Positions 35,384 to 44,964 are shown, numbered from the stretch's first letter. The stretch: DNA of 64,000 bases from Clostridiaceae bacterium AM27-36LB (GCA_003480725.1 QUJQ01000002.1:254754-318753); one strand, 5' to 3'. A program made the numbers and translations. Notes: generated from the letters alone by a model not told the origin.

Positions 35384-36496
35384 CTACTCTTTTGGAGTTT
35401 TGCTCATGGCTATATAATAAAGGTTTTTCCCCTCTGAATAAGAAATATAAGTTTTATTATCAGAAGAAATTTTCAGTATTCCTGATACAATTTTTCCTGA
35501 ATACGGAAAGTTGTAAACCAACAAATTTAGTTTTTCACCAGTAGCTATATGAGTTATATCTTCTACTGAAAAATGTTCTTGGACATTTTTGATAGGAAGA
35601 TAAGCTGTTTTGCCGCCCATTTCTACTTGTAAATAATTATCATCATCAATTTTAGAAATACTAATCACGCTACCATCTAAGGTCTCACAACCAGATTCCG
35701 ATGGTACATCGAAAATTTCTAAACATGTCTGCTGTGTATTCCAAGCAATGCCGAACAATACATATGCTGATAATAAAATGGCAACTAAAAAACCAGAATG
35801 TATCCAAATTAAGCACTTAAATAGTCCCTTTTTATTTTTTCTTATCACTCTTGCTTTTCTCTCTAACAATAAAACTTGTAATACAGCACACGTTCCAGAG
35901 AGTTTGATAGGAATATAACCAAGACATTGTGATTGAAAGTCCCACTTTACTCCTCCTCTTTCGGATTCTTGGTAAATATTTATTGATTCTTCTAGGGAAA
36001 AATATTCCACTCCATTACACTTTAATGACATAATCGCTGGTGTATAGTCACTATTGTCAAAGTCTAACACCTGCAAGATGACTTCTTTTCCAGAAGTAAT
36101 GTCTGAATGTATTTTATTAAGAAGCCAGTCTTCATATCCATAGTTTCTTTCTAAAGTGGGTGGTATATAGTATGTATTCCCGTTATCCAATACTAGAATA
36201 GATCTATATGTATGGCCCGAACCGTTACGTTCAAAAGAGACGACTTTTCCTTGGACTGTATAATAATTTTCGTAGTAAGGAAATTGCGATTGTTTTATTA
36301 AAGCAGGACTACCTATATATGCCTCAAAAGCAAGAAGACTCATCGGTATATACCAAATCATTTCAGTTATCGGCATATATAGGATATGCTTTTTATAAAT
36401 TTTTTCATTTAATGTTCTCCCTGACATTTCTTTATCATTGAATTCTACTTCTTTTTTTGTATTTAAATTTCCACTATAAAACAACTTTGTATACAA
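35384..36496 (-). CDS. membrane protein of unknown function
   Basis: 370 residues, AT-rich gene. Two clear membrane segments: about residues 43-62 (MPITEMIWYIPMSLLAFEAY region) and 230-252 (WIHSGFLVAILLSAYVLFGI). Between and after them are beta-rich segments, each with a similar theme (VQGKVVSFERNGSG... ; LDGSVISISKIDDD...) that suggests two related domains. No family recognised. The start is uncertain: TTG at 36496 or ATG at 36427; neither has a good ribosome binding site. Low GC and isolation in the accessory region suggest transfer. Confidence 0.65.
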   Translation of the reverse strand: MYTKLFYSGNLNTKKEVEFNDKEMSGRTLNEKIYKKHILYMPITEMIWYIPMSLLAFEAYIGSPALIKQSQFPYYENYYTVQGKVVSFERNGSGHTYRSILVLDNGNTYYIPPTLERNYGYEDWLLNKIHSDITSGKEVILQVLDFDNSDYTPAIMSLKCNGVEYFSLEESINIYQESERGGVKWDFQSQCLGYIPIKLSGTCAVLQVLLLERKARVIRKNKKGLFKCLIWIHSGFLVAILLSAYVLFGIAWNTQQTCLEIFDVPSESGCETLDGSVISISKIDDDNYLQVEMGGKTAYLPIKNVQEHFSVEDITHIATGEKLNLLVYNFPYSGKIVSGILKISSDNKTYISYSEGKNLYYIAMSKTPKE

Positions 36497-36560
36497 GAAT
36501 ATTGAACAATTATTTTCATTACCACATATGACTTCTCATACCATATTTGTCTTGACCACT

Positions 36561-36932
36561 TCAACACAATAGATCTTTTGTATTTGTAAGTATGCTAGAA
36601 ATTGTTGCCACAATTATCAAAATCGCCATAATTATCTGCGCAACAGCAAAAAAGAAAAAGTATTCTTTTGAAAATGTTACATCTGCTAATAATATATTTT
36701 TTATGATAAACCAAGTAGCTCTTAACAAAATCATTATCGCACTGATGAATGGCCAGAAACATATAAAAAAAGTGAGTACAAATTTTATATACTTGTTTAA
36801 CGGATAAAATAATAAGCCAAACAAATAATTTAGATAATAATCCTTCACAAACACTGCAATAATAAAAACAGCAATACATATGAATACCGTTTTGTACACT
36901 AATTTTACAAGTTCATCCCTGACATCTTTCAT
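36561..36932 (-). CDS. small membrane protein of unknown function
   Basis: 123 residues, three to four membrane helices (VYKTVFICIAVFIIAVFV; FVLTFFICFWPFISAIMILL; FFFFAVAQIIMAILIIVATI) and a charged N-terminus (MKDVRDELVK). ATG at 36932 follows GGAG by eight bases. AT-rich like the gene downstream (35384-36496) and 64 bases from it, so the two may form one unit. No family recognised. Confidence 0.68.
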   Translation of the reverse strand: MKDVRDELVKLVYKTVFICIAVFIIAVFVKDYYLNYLFGLLFYPLNKYIKFVLTFFICFWPFISAIMILLRATWFIIKNILLADVTFSKEYFFFFAVAQIIMAILIIVATISSILTNTKDLLC

Positions 36933-37452
36933 CTGAATATCTCCATAATTGCCTTGCGTCTTTCAAATCTATTATCTAATACCGCCTATACATTGTCAAT
37001 CTTACACCCAGTACAAGAATGATCTTTACTTTGGACAATTCAAGCGCGGAGAATCGCCTGGCTAACCAATCACTTCCTCGCGTGAAGCTTTTCTGATGTG
37101 AGTTGGAGAATTTCCATGTCGGGCGGGTACTAATTGTCCGTTTTACTTATGATTTGCAGTATTTTTCATATTTGTTGTAGAATTTTGCCTCAAGCAGGCG
37201 CTAATTGTCCGTTTCATCAGCCGAAGATGTCTATCTTCGCCTGCTTTGGAGAATCTGCCTTCAATTACAATATGAATTATCCAAAGGCCTTATAGAATGG
37301 CGTCACCGGACAGGAAATGAGCTAATAGCAGTTCAAATGCCTTATGAATTGTCCAACCGCCTGACAACTCTCAAAAAAACGCGTCATGTCACACATTTGC
37401 CCGACAGCTCACCAGAAAACCTCTCAAACATCCACGCACACGTTCCCAGCAG
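36933..37452. other. non-coding stretch with short repeats
   Basis: About 520 bases without a credible gene. AATTGTCC occurs at 37132-37139, 37203-37210 and 37347-37354, and its inverse GGACAATT at 37033-37040. Two of the copies are embedded in similar contexts (GGCGGGTACTAATTGTCCGTTTT and GGCGCTAATTGTCCGTTTC, about 70 bp apart). It looks like decayed intergenic repeat DNA next to the intron. Confidence 0.55.
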
Positions 37453-39364
37453 GTAGAGTAGGCGGATGGGAAATTTCTTCCGCCCCTCATCAAACCGTGC
37501 ATGAGGTTCTCCCTCACACGGCTTTCCAACATTCTTCTTTCTACAGCATTACATCATGCTCTAGCCATTTTCTTTAATCCTTTTTCATAAATGCTATTTC
37601 TAACAAATCCCACTCTTGACATATGTTTACGCCTTTGGTGTTTCTTGTTATACCATCTTGTAAAGGTACAGATAATGTACCAGTCCAATGCCTGCATCCA
37701 TTTCTCATTTGTTTTGGTGGAATAATAATTCTTCCAACCTGTGATTTTCGGATTTAGATTCTTTATTAAATCCTCTTCCTTTGCAATCAGCAGACTTCGA
37801 CTGTTTACATTTCTTTTAATTTCTACTTTCATTTTCCTCATAGCCTTCCTGCTCGGATACTGATAAGTTTCTTTATACAATTGTCCTTTGCTTGTTTCCG
37901 TTGTCATTCTTCTGTGGTGCATTCCAAGAAAGTCAAGTCCCTCTTTTCCGTCCCACATGCTGACAATCTTTGTTTTTACTGGGTGTAGCTTTAAATCCAG
38001 TTTTGCCATGATGTACTGCAATAAGTTCAGTGCGTGATTTGCACTTTTCTTATTCTTGCAGATGATTACTGTATCATCTGCGTACCTTACAAGAATACCA
38101 TGAGTAAGTCCATACTTTTCCCACAGTCTGTCCAGTGTATTTAAGTAGATGTTTGCCAATAACGGAGATATAACTGAACCTTGGCTTGTTCCCAGTTCAG
38201 AGATTGTCAGTACATTTCCGTATAATACTCCTGATACTAACCATTGTCTTATCAGCTTCAATATCCTACGGTCTGATATTCTCTGCTCTACCAGTTTCAT
38301 CAGCTTATCTTGGTTTACGTTATCAAAGAACTTCTCAATATCTGCGTCTACTACATAATAGCCCTTGTTGTTACACGCTTTCCTTACCACTTCCAGTGCT
38401 TGCTTGGCACTTCTTTTTGGTCGGAATCCATAGGAACAATCTCTAAAGTCAGCTTCGAATACTGGCTCTATTGCTATCTTGGTAGCCATTTGCACAATTC
38501 TGTCCTTGACTGTTGGTATTCCAAGAGGTCTTTCACTTCCGTCTAGTTTTGGTATCATAACTCGCTTTACTGGGGATGGTTTGTACTTTCCTTCCATCAG
38601 TTCCGATTTGATTTCTGACAGGTATTTTTCAATTCCCATCGCTTCAATATCTTCGATTCTGATTCCATCTACACCACTGGTACCTTTGTTAGCTTTTACC
38701 CGTTTCCATGCCTCGAAAAGTACATCATCCCGATACACCTTATCGTACAGTGCATGAAATCTTCGGCTGTCACATTTCTTGGCTGTCAGATATAGTTTGT
38801 TTTGAAGTTGTCGAACTTTTTCTTTGGAGTTATTAGTCTGCATGACATTCTCTCACTCTTACCCTCTCTACAAACTTGAATGAAGTAAGGAACCTTCCCA
38901 TAAACTGCGTTTTCTTGCACAGCCATTATCGGTACTATGTTCCTCTCCGACTCCCTCCCATCAGAAATACGATTTCGCCAAGCTTATACGCTTTCTTTTT
39001 ACCTTTTGGTGATGGGTAGGGTCTCTCCAGTTCCGAACCACACTTTTCATACATACCGCTTCCTCTATACCGAGAGATTCTTCCGTGCTGCTTTCCAGTT
39101 TCTTCACACGTTCCATGGTTTTCGCCCATATACCCAGGGCTCAACTTCTCTTTGCTCTCCTATCAGAGACCTTTTTAACGATACGGCAGAATTCACTTAA
39201 TGTTACGGTCTGCATGATTGCTCGCTCCTCTTGTCGAGGTTACTTTATCCACTCGCTTAGCACCCTGTATTACTACAACGCACCGAGTTTAGCTACACGG
39301 CTCACTGGCGATTACCGTGACCGGACTTTCACCGGCAAGTGTGGTCCAGCTTCGCTGGACACAC
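37453..39364 (-). mobile_element. group II intron with maturase gene
   Basis: About 1.9 kb. The 5' end reads GTGTG (39364-39360). The maturase lies in the loop of domain IV. Domain V is at about 37524-37491 (AAGCCGTGTGAGG-GAGA-ACCTCATGCACGGTTT, with the AGC triad) and domain VI follows, ending CCGCCTACTCTAC near 37453. The 5' splice site is 6 bases after the T-run of the leuS terminator. Insertion right behind a terminator stem-loop, plus a maturase without endonuclease domain, is the behaviour known for class C introns. Ends are placed by consensus and may be off by a few bases. Confidence 0.9.
37554..38843 (-). CDS. ltrA: group II intron reverse transcriptase/maturase
   Basis: 429 residues, apparently intact. 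RT domain with RVMIPKLDGSERPLGIPTVKDRIVQ-type block, FRPKRSAKQALEVV, the catalytic YADD (LVRYADDTVIICK) and an LDFLG motif, then the maturase (X) domain KITGWKNYYSTKTNEKWMQALDWYI. No HNH endonuclease domain. It binds the intron RNA for splicing and copies it into DNA targets. Because frame and motifs are complete, the element may be active. Confidence 0.95.
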   Translation of the reverse strand: MQTNNSKEKVRQLQNKLYLTAKKCDSRRFHALYDKVYRDDVLFEAWKRVKANKGTSGVDGIRIEDIEAMGIEKYLSEIKSELMEGKYKPSPVKRVMIPKLDGSERPLGIPTVKDRIVQMATKIAIEPVFEADFRDCSYGFRPKRSAKQALEVVRKACNNKGYYVVDADIEKFFDNVNQDKLMKLVEQRISDRRILKLIRQWLVSGVLYGNVLTISELGTSQGSVISPLLANIYLNTLDRLWEKYGLTHGILVRYADDTVIICKNKKSANHALNLLQYIMAKLDLKLHPVKTKIVSMWDGKEGLDFLGMHHRRMTTETSKGQLYKETYQYPSRKAMRKMKVEIKRNVNSRSLLIAKEEDLIKNLNPKITGWKNYYSTKTNEKWMQALDWYIICTFTRWYNKKHQRRKHMSRVGFVRNSIYEKGLKKMARA

Positions 39365-39369
39365 AATAC

Positions 39370-39404
39370 AAAAAAAGGACACAGCCGCATAAACGGCTGT
39401 GTCC
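39370..39404 (-). terminator. leuS terminator (intron target)
   Basis: Minus strand: GGACACAGCCG-tttatg-CGGCTGTGTCC then TTTTTTTT. An 11-bp perfect stem 16 bases after the leuS stop. The group II intron begins 6 bases past the T-run. Confidence 0.93.
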
Positions 39405-39420
39405 TCTGCCAAAACCTTAT

Positions 39421-41823
39421 CTATTTCACAACAAAGTTCACCACACGGTTCGGTACATAGATCTCTTTTACGAAGGTCTTGCCCTCTACCAGAGAAGCGA
39501 TTCTAGAATCAGCTTTTGCCATAGCAAATACTTCTTCTTTGTCAGCACCGGTCGGGATCACAACAGTTCCACGAAGTTTACCGTTGATCTGTACACCGAT
39601 CTCGGTCTGTGCATCGACCGTCTTAGCTTCCTCATAGGTCGGCCAGGATGCCAGAGACAGGAATCCTTCTCCACCGGTAACCTCCCACATTTCCTCACAC
39701 AGATGCGGAGCAAACGGGCAAAGCAGTTTGATGAAGGTATGAAGCTGCTCTTTACTGATCTTTCCAACATTGTAGATATCGTTGGTCAGAGTCATCAGTG
39801 CTGCAATTGCTGTATTGAACTTCATATCCTCAATATCAGAAGATACTTTCTTGATGGTCTTATGAAGCGGAGTCTCCAGCTTCTCAGTCTCTTTATCCTC
39901 GGAAAGCATATCGGTAAATCCAGCTACACGCTCCAGGAAACGCTTACAACCCTTTACAGAGTTCTCGTTCCACGGAGTTGCTGCGCCGTAGTCACCCATG
40001 AACAGTACATAAGTACGCAGGGTGTCTGCACCGTACTCTTCTACAATATCCAGCGGGTCAACAACGTTGCCCTTGGATTTACTCATCTTATCTCCATCCG
40101 GTCCAAGGATCAGTCCCTGGATAGAACGCTTTGCATACGGCTCCGGAGTGTTTACCACACCGATGTCATACAGGAAATGATGCCAGAAACGGGAGTAGAT
40201 CACATGTCTGGTAACGTGCTCCATTCCACCGTTGTACCAGTCTACCGGCATCCAATATTTCAGCTTCTCCGGGTCTGCCAGGCACTTGTCATTGTGCGGA
40301 TCGATATAACGCAGGAAGTACCAGGAAGAACCTGCCCACTGCGGCATGGTATCAGTCTCTCTTCTTGCATCGCGTCCGCATTTCGGGCACTTGCATTTTA
40401 CAAAGGAATCAATCTTAGCCAGCGGAGATTCACCCTCCACACCCGGTTCAAAGTTTTCTACCTTCGGCAGACGAAGCGGCAGCTCCTCATACGGAACCGG
40501 AACAACTCCACAGTTTTCACAATGAACGATCGGAATCGGCTCGCCCCAGTATCTCTGACGGTTGAATGCCCAGTCTTTCATCTTGAACTGAACACCGGCA
40601 CGGCCGATGCCCTGGCGGGTCAGCTCTTCCAGCATCTTCTGGATGGAATCCTTCTTATTAGTATAGCCATTGAGGAACTCTGAGTTCACCATCTCACCGT
40701 CGCCGGTATAAGCTTCCTTGGAGATGTCGCCACCCTTGATAACCTCAATAATATCAATGTTAAATGCTTTAGCGAAATCATAGTCACGCTGGTCATGCGC
40801 CGGTACAGCCATGATCGCACCAGTACCATAACCCATCATTACATAGTCTGCGATGAAGATCGGGATCTTTTTACCGTTAACCGGATTGACTGCCTCCAGG
40901 CCTTCGATCTTCACACCCGTCTTGTCTTTTACAAGCTGGGTACGCTCAAACTCCGTCTTCTTTGCACACTCGGTACGATATGCTTTGATGGCATCCATGT
41001 TGGAGATGCGGTCTGCATATTTATCGATCAGCGGATGCTCCGGAGCCATTACCATGAAGGTAACCCCGAACAGGGTATCCGGTCTGGTCGTATAGATCTC
41101 CAGCTGCTCGTCTACACCATCGATCTTGAAATCAACAAATGCACCGGTGGATTTACCGATCCAGTTCACCTGCTGCTGTTTTACATTTGCCGGATAATCT
41201 ACACCCTCAAGACCTGCCAGCAGTTTGTCAGCATACTCCGTGATTCTTAAATACCATACATCTTTGGACTTCTGTACTACTTCGCTGTGGCAGATGTCAC
41301 AGTGTCCACCCTGGCTGTCCTCATTGGAAAGAACAACTTTACAGGACGGGCAGTAGTTTACCAGTGCTTTGCTTCTGAACACAAGACCATGCTCATACAT
41401 CTTCAGGAAGATCCACTGGGTCCATTTATAGTAATCCTCATCTGTGGTGTCGATCACACGATCCCAGTCAAAAGAAAAACCAACTTTTTTCAGCTGATTG
41501 GTAAATCTTGCAATATTCTCGTCCGTGATCACACGCGGATGTTTGCCTGTCTTGATGGCATAGTTCTCAGTCGGAAGTCCGAATGCATCGAATCCAATGG
41601 GGAACAGCACGTTGTATCCTTCCATTCTTCTCTTTCTGGAAATTACCTCAAGGCTGGAATATGCCTTAATATGTCCTACGTGCATACCTGCTCCGCTCGG
41701 GTACGGGAACTCTACCAGACCATAGAACTTCTTCTTGGGACTTCCATCCACTGCATTGAAGATCTTGGCATCTTCCCATTTCTGCTGCCACTTACCTTCT
41801 ATCTTTCGGAAATTGTGTTTCAT
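39421..41823 (-). CDS. leuS: leucyl-tRNA synthetase
   Basis: 800 residues, typical bacterial LeuRS. Class I signatures HVGH (GAGMHVGHIKAYS) and KMSKSKGN, a zinc knuckle (CPSCKVVLS...CDICHS), the CP1 editing domain (TTRPDTLFGVTFMV), and a second zinc-type cluster CKCPKCG. Charges tRNA-Leu and edits mischarged amino acids. ATG at 41823 follows an AGGAGG-type site. The leader is short and shows no T-box. Divergent from tyrA. Confidence 0.97.
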   Translation of the reverse strand: MKHNFRKIEGKWQQKWEDAKIFNAVDGSPKKKFYGLVEFPYPSGAGMHVGHIKAYSSLEVISRKRRMEGYNVLFPIGFDAFGLPTENYAIKTGKHPRVITDENIARFTNQLKKVGFSFDWDRVIDTTDEDYYKWTQWIFLKMYEHGLVFRSKALVNYCPSCKVVLSNEDSQGGHCDICHSEVVQKSKDVWYLRITEYADKLLAGLEGVDYPANVKQQQVNWIGKSTGAFVDFKIDGVDEQLEIYTTRPDTLFGVTFMVMAPEHPLIDKYADRISNMDAIKAYRTECAKKTEFERTQLVKDKTGVKIEGLEAVNPVNGKKIPIFIADYVMMGYGTGAIMAVPAHDQRDYDFAKAFNIDIIEVIKGGDISKEAYTGDGEMVNSEFLNGYTNKKDSIQKMLEELTRQGIGRAGVQFKMKDWAFNRQRYWGEPIPIVHCENCGVVPVPYEELPLRLPKVENFEPGVEGESPLAKIDSFVKCKCPKCGRDARRETDTMPQWAGSSWYFLRYIDPHNDKCLADPEKLKYWMPVDWYNGGMEHVTRHVIYSRFWHHFLYDIGVVNTPEPYAKRSIQGLILGPDGDKMSKSKGNVVDPLDIVEEYGADTLRTYVLFMGDYGAATPWNENSVKGCKRFLERVAGFTDMLSEDKETEKLETPLHKTIKKVSSDIEDMKFNTAIAALMTLTNDIYNVGKISKEQLHTFIKLLCPFAPHLCEEMWEVTGGEGFLSLASWPTYEEAKTVDAQTEIGVQINGKLRGTVVIPTGADKEEVFAMAKADSRIASLVEGKTFVKEIYVPNRVVNFVVK

Positions 41824-41974
41824 TTTCGTGCTTCCTCCTATCTCGATTTCCGATCTGTTATATCCTATCTGAAAACTCTGTTTTTCAGAGAATCCTGCTG
41901 TATTTTACAACTACATTAGTTTAATATAGTCCGTTTGGTTTGTCAACTAAGCTTCTATTTCGTTCATATATTTC

Positions 41975-42003
41975 TTTTCATTTTCCGACAAACGTGCTAT
42001 ACT
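41975..42003 (+). promoter_or_regulatory. probable promoter of tyrA-aroA
   Basis: TTTTCA (41975-41980), 17 bases, TATACT (41998-42003), about 30 bases before the tyrA ATG, which has AAAGGAG upstream. Confidence 0.6.
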
Positions 42004-42035
42004 TTATGCATTAACGTGCTAAAGGAGATAGACAA

Positions 42036-43124
42036 ATGAAAATCGGTTTTATCGGACTTGGCCTGATCGGCGGTTCCATCGCCCGGGCTGTCCGTTATTT
42101 TTATCCAGATACAGAGATCATCGCTCACTCCCGCACCCGTGCTTCTGTGGAGCAGGCAGTGGCTGACGGAGTGATCAACAGGGTCATTGATCAGATTGAC
42201 GAAGATTTTTCTGACTGCACCTATATTTTCCTGTGTGCACCTGTATCCAGCAATGCCAAATATCTGGAGCAGTTAAAGCCTCTGATCGGACCGGACTGCA
42301 TCATCACCGATGTAGGCAGCACCAAGACAGATATCCACGAAAAGGTAACCGATCTTGATATGGAAACAAATTTCATCGGAGGCCACCCCATGGCAGGTTC
42401 TGAGAAGACCGGCTATGCCAATTCCAAGCGGATCCTCATTGAAAATGCATATTACATGATCACACCTACGGAAAAGACCCCCCGGGAGGCTGTAGAAACT
42501 TATCGCGATTTTGTAGCTTCCTTAAAAGCACTTCCGCTGGTCATCGACTATCACACTCATGATTATGTGACTGCAGGTATCAGCCATCTGCCACATATTA
42601 TTGCTTCGTCCCTTGTCAACCTGGTCAAGGACGAAGATACCAAAGACGGCATCATGAAGCTGGTCGCCGCGGGCGGATTCAAGGACATCACCCGGATCGC
42701 TTCTTCTTCCCCGGAGATGTGGGAACAGATCTGCATGACCAACCGTAAAAATATTTCCAGGATTCTGACTGATTATATCGCTTCTCTGGAGAAGATCAAA
42801 GACCAGTTGGATGAAGCCAAATCCGGTGCTATTTACCATTTATTTGAGACATCCAGAGATTATCGGAACAATCTTCCGGTCAAAGGCAATGGTCCTCTGG
42901 CGCGGATCTATGAGATCTACTGTGATATGGTGGATGAAGCAGGAGGAATTGCAACTCTTGCCACAATCCTTGCCAGCAATCAGATCAGTTTGAAAAATAT
43001 TGGCATCGTACACAGCCGTGAATTTATCGAGGCCGTTCTCCGGATTGAATTTTATGATGAAGAATCTATGAAGAGCGCCATCGAAATCTTGAGAAAACAC
43101 AGATATGTGATATATGAGAGGTAA
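42036..43124 (+). CDS. tyrA: prephenate dehydrogenase with ACT domain
   Basis: 362 residues. NAD-binding fold GFIGLGLIGGSIARAV, catalytic His region GGHPMAGSEKTGY, HTHDYVTAGISHLPHIIA, and a C-terminal ACT domain (IYEIYCDMVDEAGGIATLAT region) that normally senses tyrosine. Makes 4-hydroxyphenylpyruvate for tyrosine. The short gap (5 bases) to aroA indicates an operon. Feedback control by tyrosine is the family expectation. Confidence 0.94.
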   Translation: MKIGFIGLGLIGGSIARAVRYFYPDTEIIAHSRTRASVEQAVADGVINRVIDQIDEDFSDCTYIFLCAPVSSNAKYLEQLKPLIGPDCIITDVGSTKTDIHEKVTDLDMETNFIGGHPMAGSEKTGYANSKRILIENAYYMITPTEKTPREAVETYRDFVASLKALPLVIDYHTHDYVTAGISHLPHIIASSLVNLVKDEDTKDGIMKLVAAGGFKDITRIASSSPEMWEQICMTNRKNISRILTDYIASLEKIKDQLDEAKSGAIYHLFETSRDYRNNLPVKGNGPLARIYEIYCDMVDEAGGIATLATILASNQISLKNIGIVHSREFIEAVLRIEFYDEESMKSAIEILRKHRYVIYER

Positions 43125-43129
43125 GCTAT

Positions 43130-44407
43130 ATGATATTTACCAGAACCAATGCATTAAAAGGTGAGATCACTGTTCCCGGTGATAAAAGCATCTCCCATCG
43201 CTCTATTATGTTCGGAGCGCTGGCAGAAGGAACTACAAGAGTCACCAACTTTCTTCGAGGAGCAGACTGTCTGTCCACTATCGACTGTTTCCGAAAGCTT
43301 GGAATCGACATAGAAGATCTGGATTCTGAGATCCTGATCCATGGAAAAGGCCTTCATGGTCTGACTGCTCCCTCTTCTATGCTGGATGTAGGAAACAGTG
43401 GCACTACCACCCGGCTGATCTCCGGCATTCTGGCCGGTCAGAGGTTTACCACCGAGTTAAATGGAGATGAATCCATCCAGAGCCGCCCCATGAAACGGAT
43501 CATGGAGCCATTAACTCTGATGGGAGCCGATATTACCAGTATCCGTGATAACGGCTGTGCACCTCTTCGGATTCACGGGCAGAAGCTCCATGGCATCGCA
43601 TATACCTCCAAAGTTGCTTCTGCCCAGGTAAAATCCTGTATCTTACTTGCCGGACTCTATGCAGACGGAACCACAAGTGTAACCGAACCTTATCTGTCCC
43701 GGAATCACACAGAGATCATGTTAACACATTTCGGTGCTGATATTACGAGTAAGGGTACTACTGCTACAGTCACCCCCGGCAAGGACCTGCACGCACAGGA
43801 AATCATCGTTCCTGGTGATATTTCTTCTGCTGCTTATTTTATTGCGGCAGCTTTGATGGTTCCAGATTCCGAGATACTGATCAAAAATGTAGGCATCAAT
43901 CCCACCAGAGATGGACTGCTCCGCGTCTGCCAGGATATGGGTGCCGATATTACTCTGCTCAATGAAAATTATGGAAATGGTGAACCTACCGCTGACCTGC
44001 TGGTTCGCCACAGTGAGCTTCACGGAGTGACTGTCGGTGGTTCAGTGATTCCAACTCTCATTGATGAGCTTCCAGTGGTCGCAGCCCTTGCCTGCTTTGC
44101 CAGGGGAACTACTGTGATCCGCGATGCACAGGAGCTGAAAGTCAAAGAATCCAACCGGATCGACGTGATGGTCAATAATCTTCGTGCTATGGGTGCTCAC
44201 ATCGAAGGCACAGATGACGGTATGATCATTGAAGGCGGTTACCCCCTCCACGGAGCGATCATCGACAGCCACTTAGATCACCGCATCGCCATGACCTTTG
44301 CCATCACCGCCCTTGCTTCAGACGGTGAGACCTCGATCAAAGGTGCTGACTGCGTGAAGATCAGCTATCCTGGATTCTATGAAGATCTGACACGACTGGC
44401 AAAATAA
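43130..44407 (+). CDS. aroA: 3-phosphoshikimate 1-carboxyvinyltransferase (EPSP synthase)
   Basis: 425 residues. VPGDKSISHRSIMFGALAEG (substrate loop), DVGNSGTTTRLISGIL (PEP-binding, GNSGT form), SIQSRPMKRIMEPL, KVASAQVKSCILLAGL and RIDVMVNNLRAMG, then LDHRIAMTF. The GNSGT and SRPM forms fit class II enzymes. Joins shikimate-3-phosphate and PEP on the way to chorismate. Second gene of the tyrA unit; a terminator follows. Confidence 0.96.
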   Translation: MIFTRTNALKGEITVPGDKSISHRSIMFGALAEGTTRVTNFLRGADCLSTIDCFRKLGIDIEDLDSEILIHGKGLHGLTAPSSMLDVGNSGTTTRLISGILAGQRFTTELNGDESIQSRPMKRIMEPLTLMGADITSIRDNGCAPLRIHGQKLHGIAYTSKVASAQVKSCILLAGLYADGTTSVTEPYLSRNHTEIMLTHFGADITSKGTTATVTPGKDLHAQEIIVPGDISSAAYFIAAALMVPDSEILIKNVGINPTRDGLLRVCQDMGADITLLNENYGNGEPTADLLVRHSELHGVTVGGSVIPTLIDELPVVAALACFARGTTVIRDAQELKVKESNRIDVMVNNLRAMGAHIEGTDDGMIIEGGYPLHGAIIDSHLDHRIAMTFAITALASDGETSIKGADCVKISYPGFYEDLTRLAK

Positions 44408-44418
44408 TTTCTGTCATC

Positions 44419-44478
44419 AAAAAATGCCCTGCAAAAGTGACTGTTCTGTTCTACAGATCCTTTTGCATGGCATTCTTA
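44419..44478. terminator. convergent terminator aroA / HPr-like gene
   Basis: AAAAAATGCCCTGCAAAAG pairs with CTTTTGCATGGCATT around a 22-base loop. It lies between convergent genes and has A/T runs on both sides, so it can serve both. Confidence 0.75.
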
Positions 44479-44516
44479 TTATCCGTCTTATCTATTCTGT
44501 TGTGCCTGCAGTCATC

Positions 44517-44741
44517 TTACTCTACTGCCAGCTCATTTATATAACCTTCCAGATCTTCATTCTTACCATAATACTTTACATGCATGATGCGATTAAAATC
44601 AAGACTTAACATTCCCAGCAAAGACTTCGCATCTACTTCTGTGTGACCATAAGAAATATCTACATTAAAATCACATTGCTGTGATTTTTTTACAAATGTG
44701 ACCACCGTATCCGGTGAAAGTTTAATGTGTTTCTCTGTCAT
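44517..44741 (-). CDS. HPr-like protein lacking the active-site histidine
   Basis: 74 residues. The C-terminal part follows HPr closely: DFNVDISYGHTEVDAKSLLG then MLSL, including the serine that HPr kinase modifies in true HPr. Near the N-terminus, where HPr has the catalytic HARP, this protein reads KLSP, and the first strand is about eight residues shorter. It therefore cannot carry phosphate in the PTS and could be regulatory, as Crh is in Bacillus. ATG at 44741 follows GGGAGG by seven bases; a longer in-frame reading lacks a site. Stand-alone gene, divergent from udk. Confidence 0.8.
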   Translation of the reverse strand: MTEKHIKLSPDTVVTFVKKSQQCDFNVDISYGHTEVDAKSLLGMLSLDFNRIMHVKYYGKNEDLEGYINELAVE

Positions 44742-44964
44742 GAATACGCCTCCCTCTATCTGGATCTTCTGAATGTTCTCCCAAAATAGAACTTTGGTTT
44801 CGCTGAACTTCACTCATTATGCTCCTTCTCTGATAAAAAGTCAATGAAGCCGAACAGTTCTTAGCGCAAATTTGACAGCCACATTCTGAAGATTGCTATG
44901 GAAATCTGTCTTAAAACAGTGTAAAATATTTTAAATATCATTAAGAACGAAAAAAGGAGACGAT

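Noticed and set aside
37205..37456. 83-codon plus-strand frame before the intron
   Set aside because: No SD, spans the repeat motifs and the intron border, and reads as translated repeat DNA.
38935..39144. Short reading frame of 69 codons upstream of the maturase gene
   Set aside because: It lies in the structured 5' part of the group II intron RNA and has no SD; it reflects ribozyme sequence, not a protein.
39085..40683. 532-codon plus-strand frame across the intron end and leuS
   Set aside because: It crosses a terminator and the leuS coding region in antisense and has no family features.
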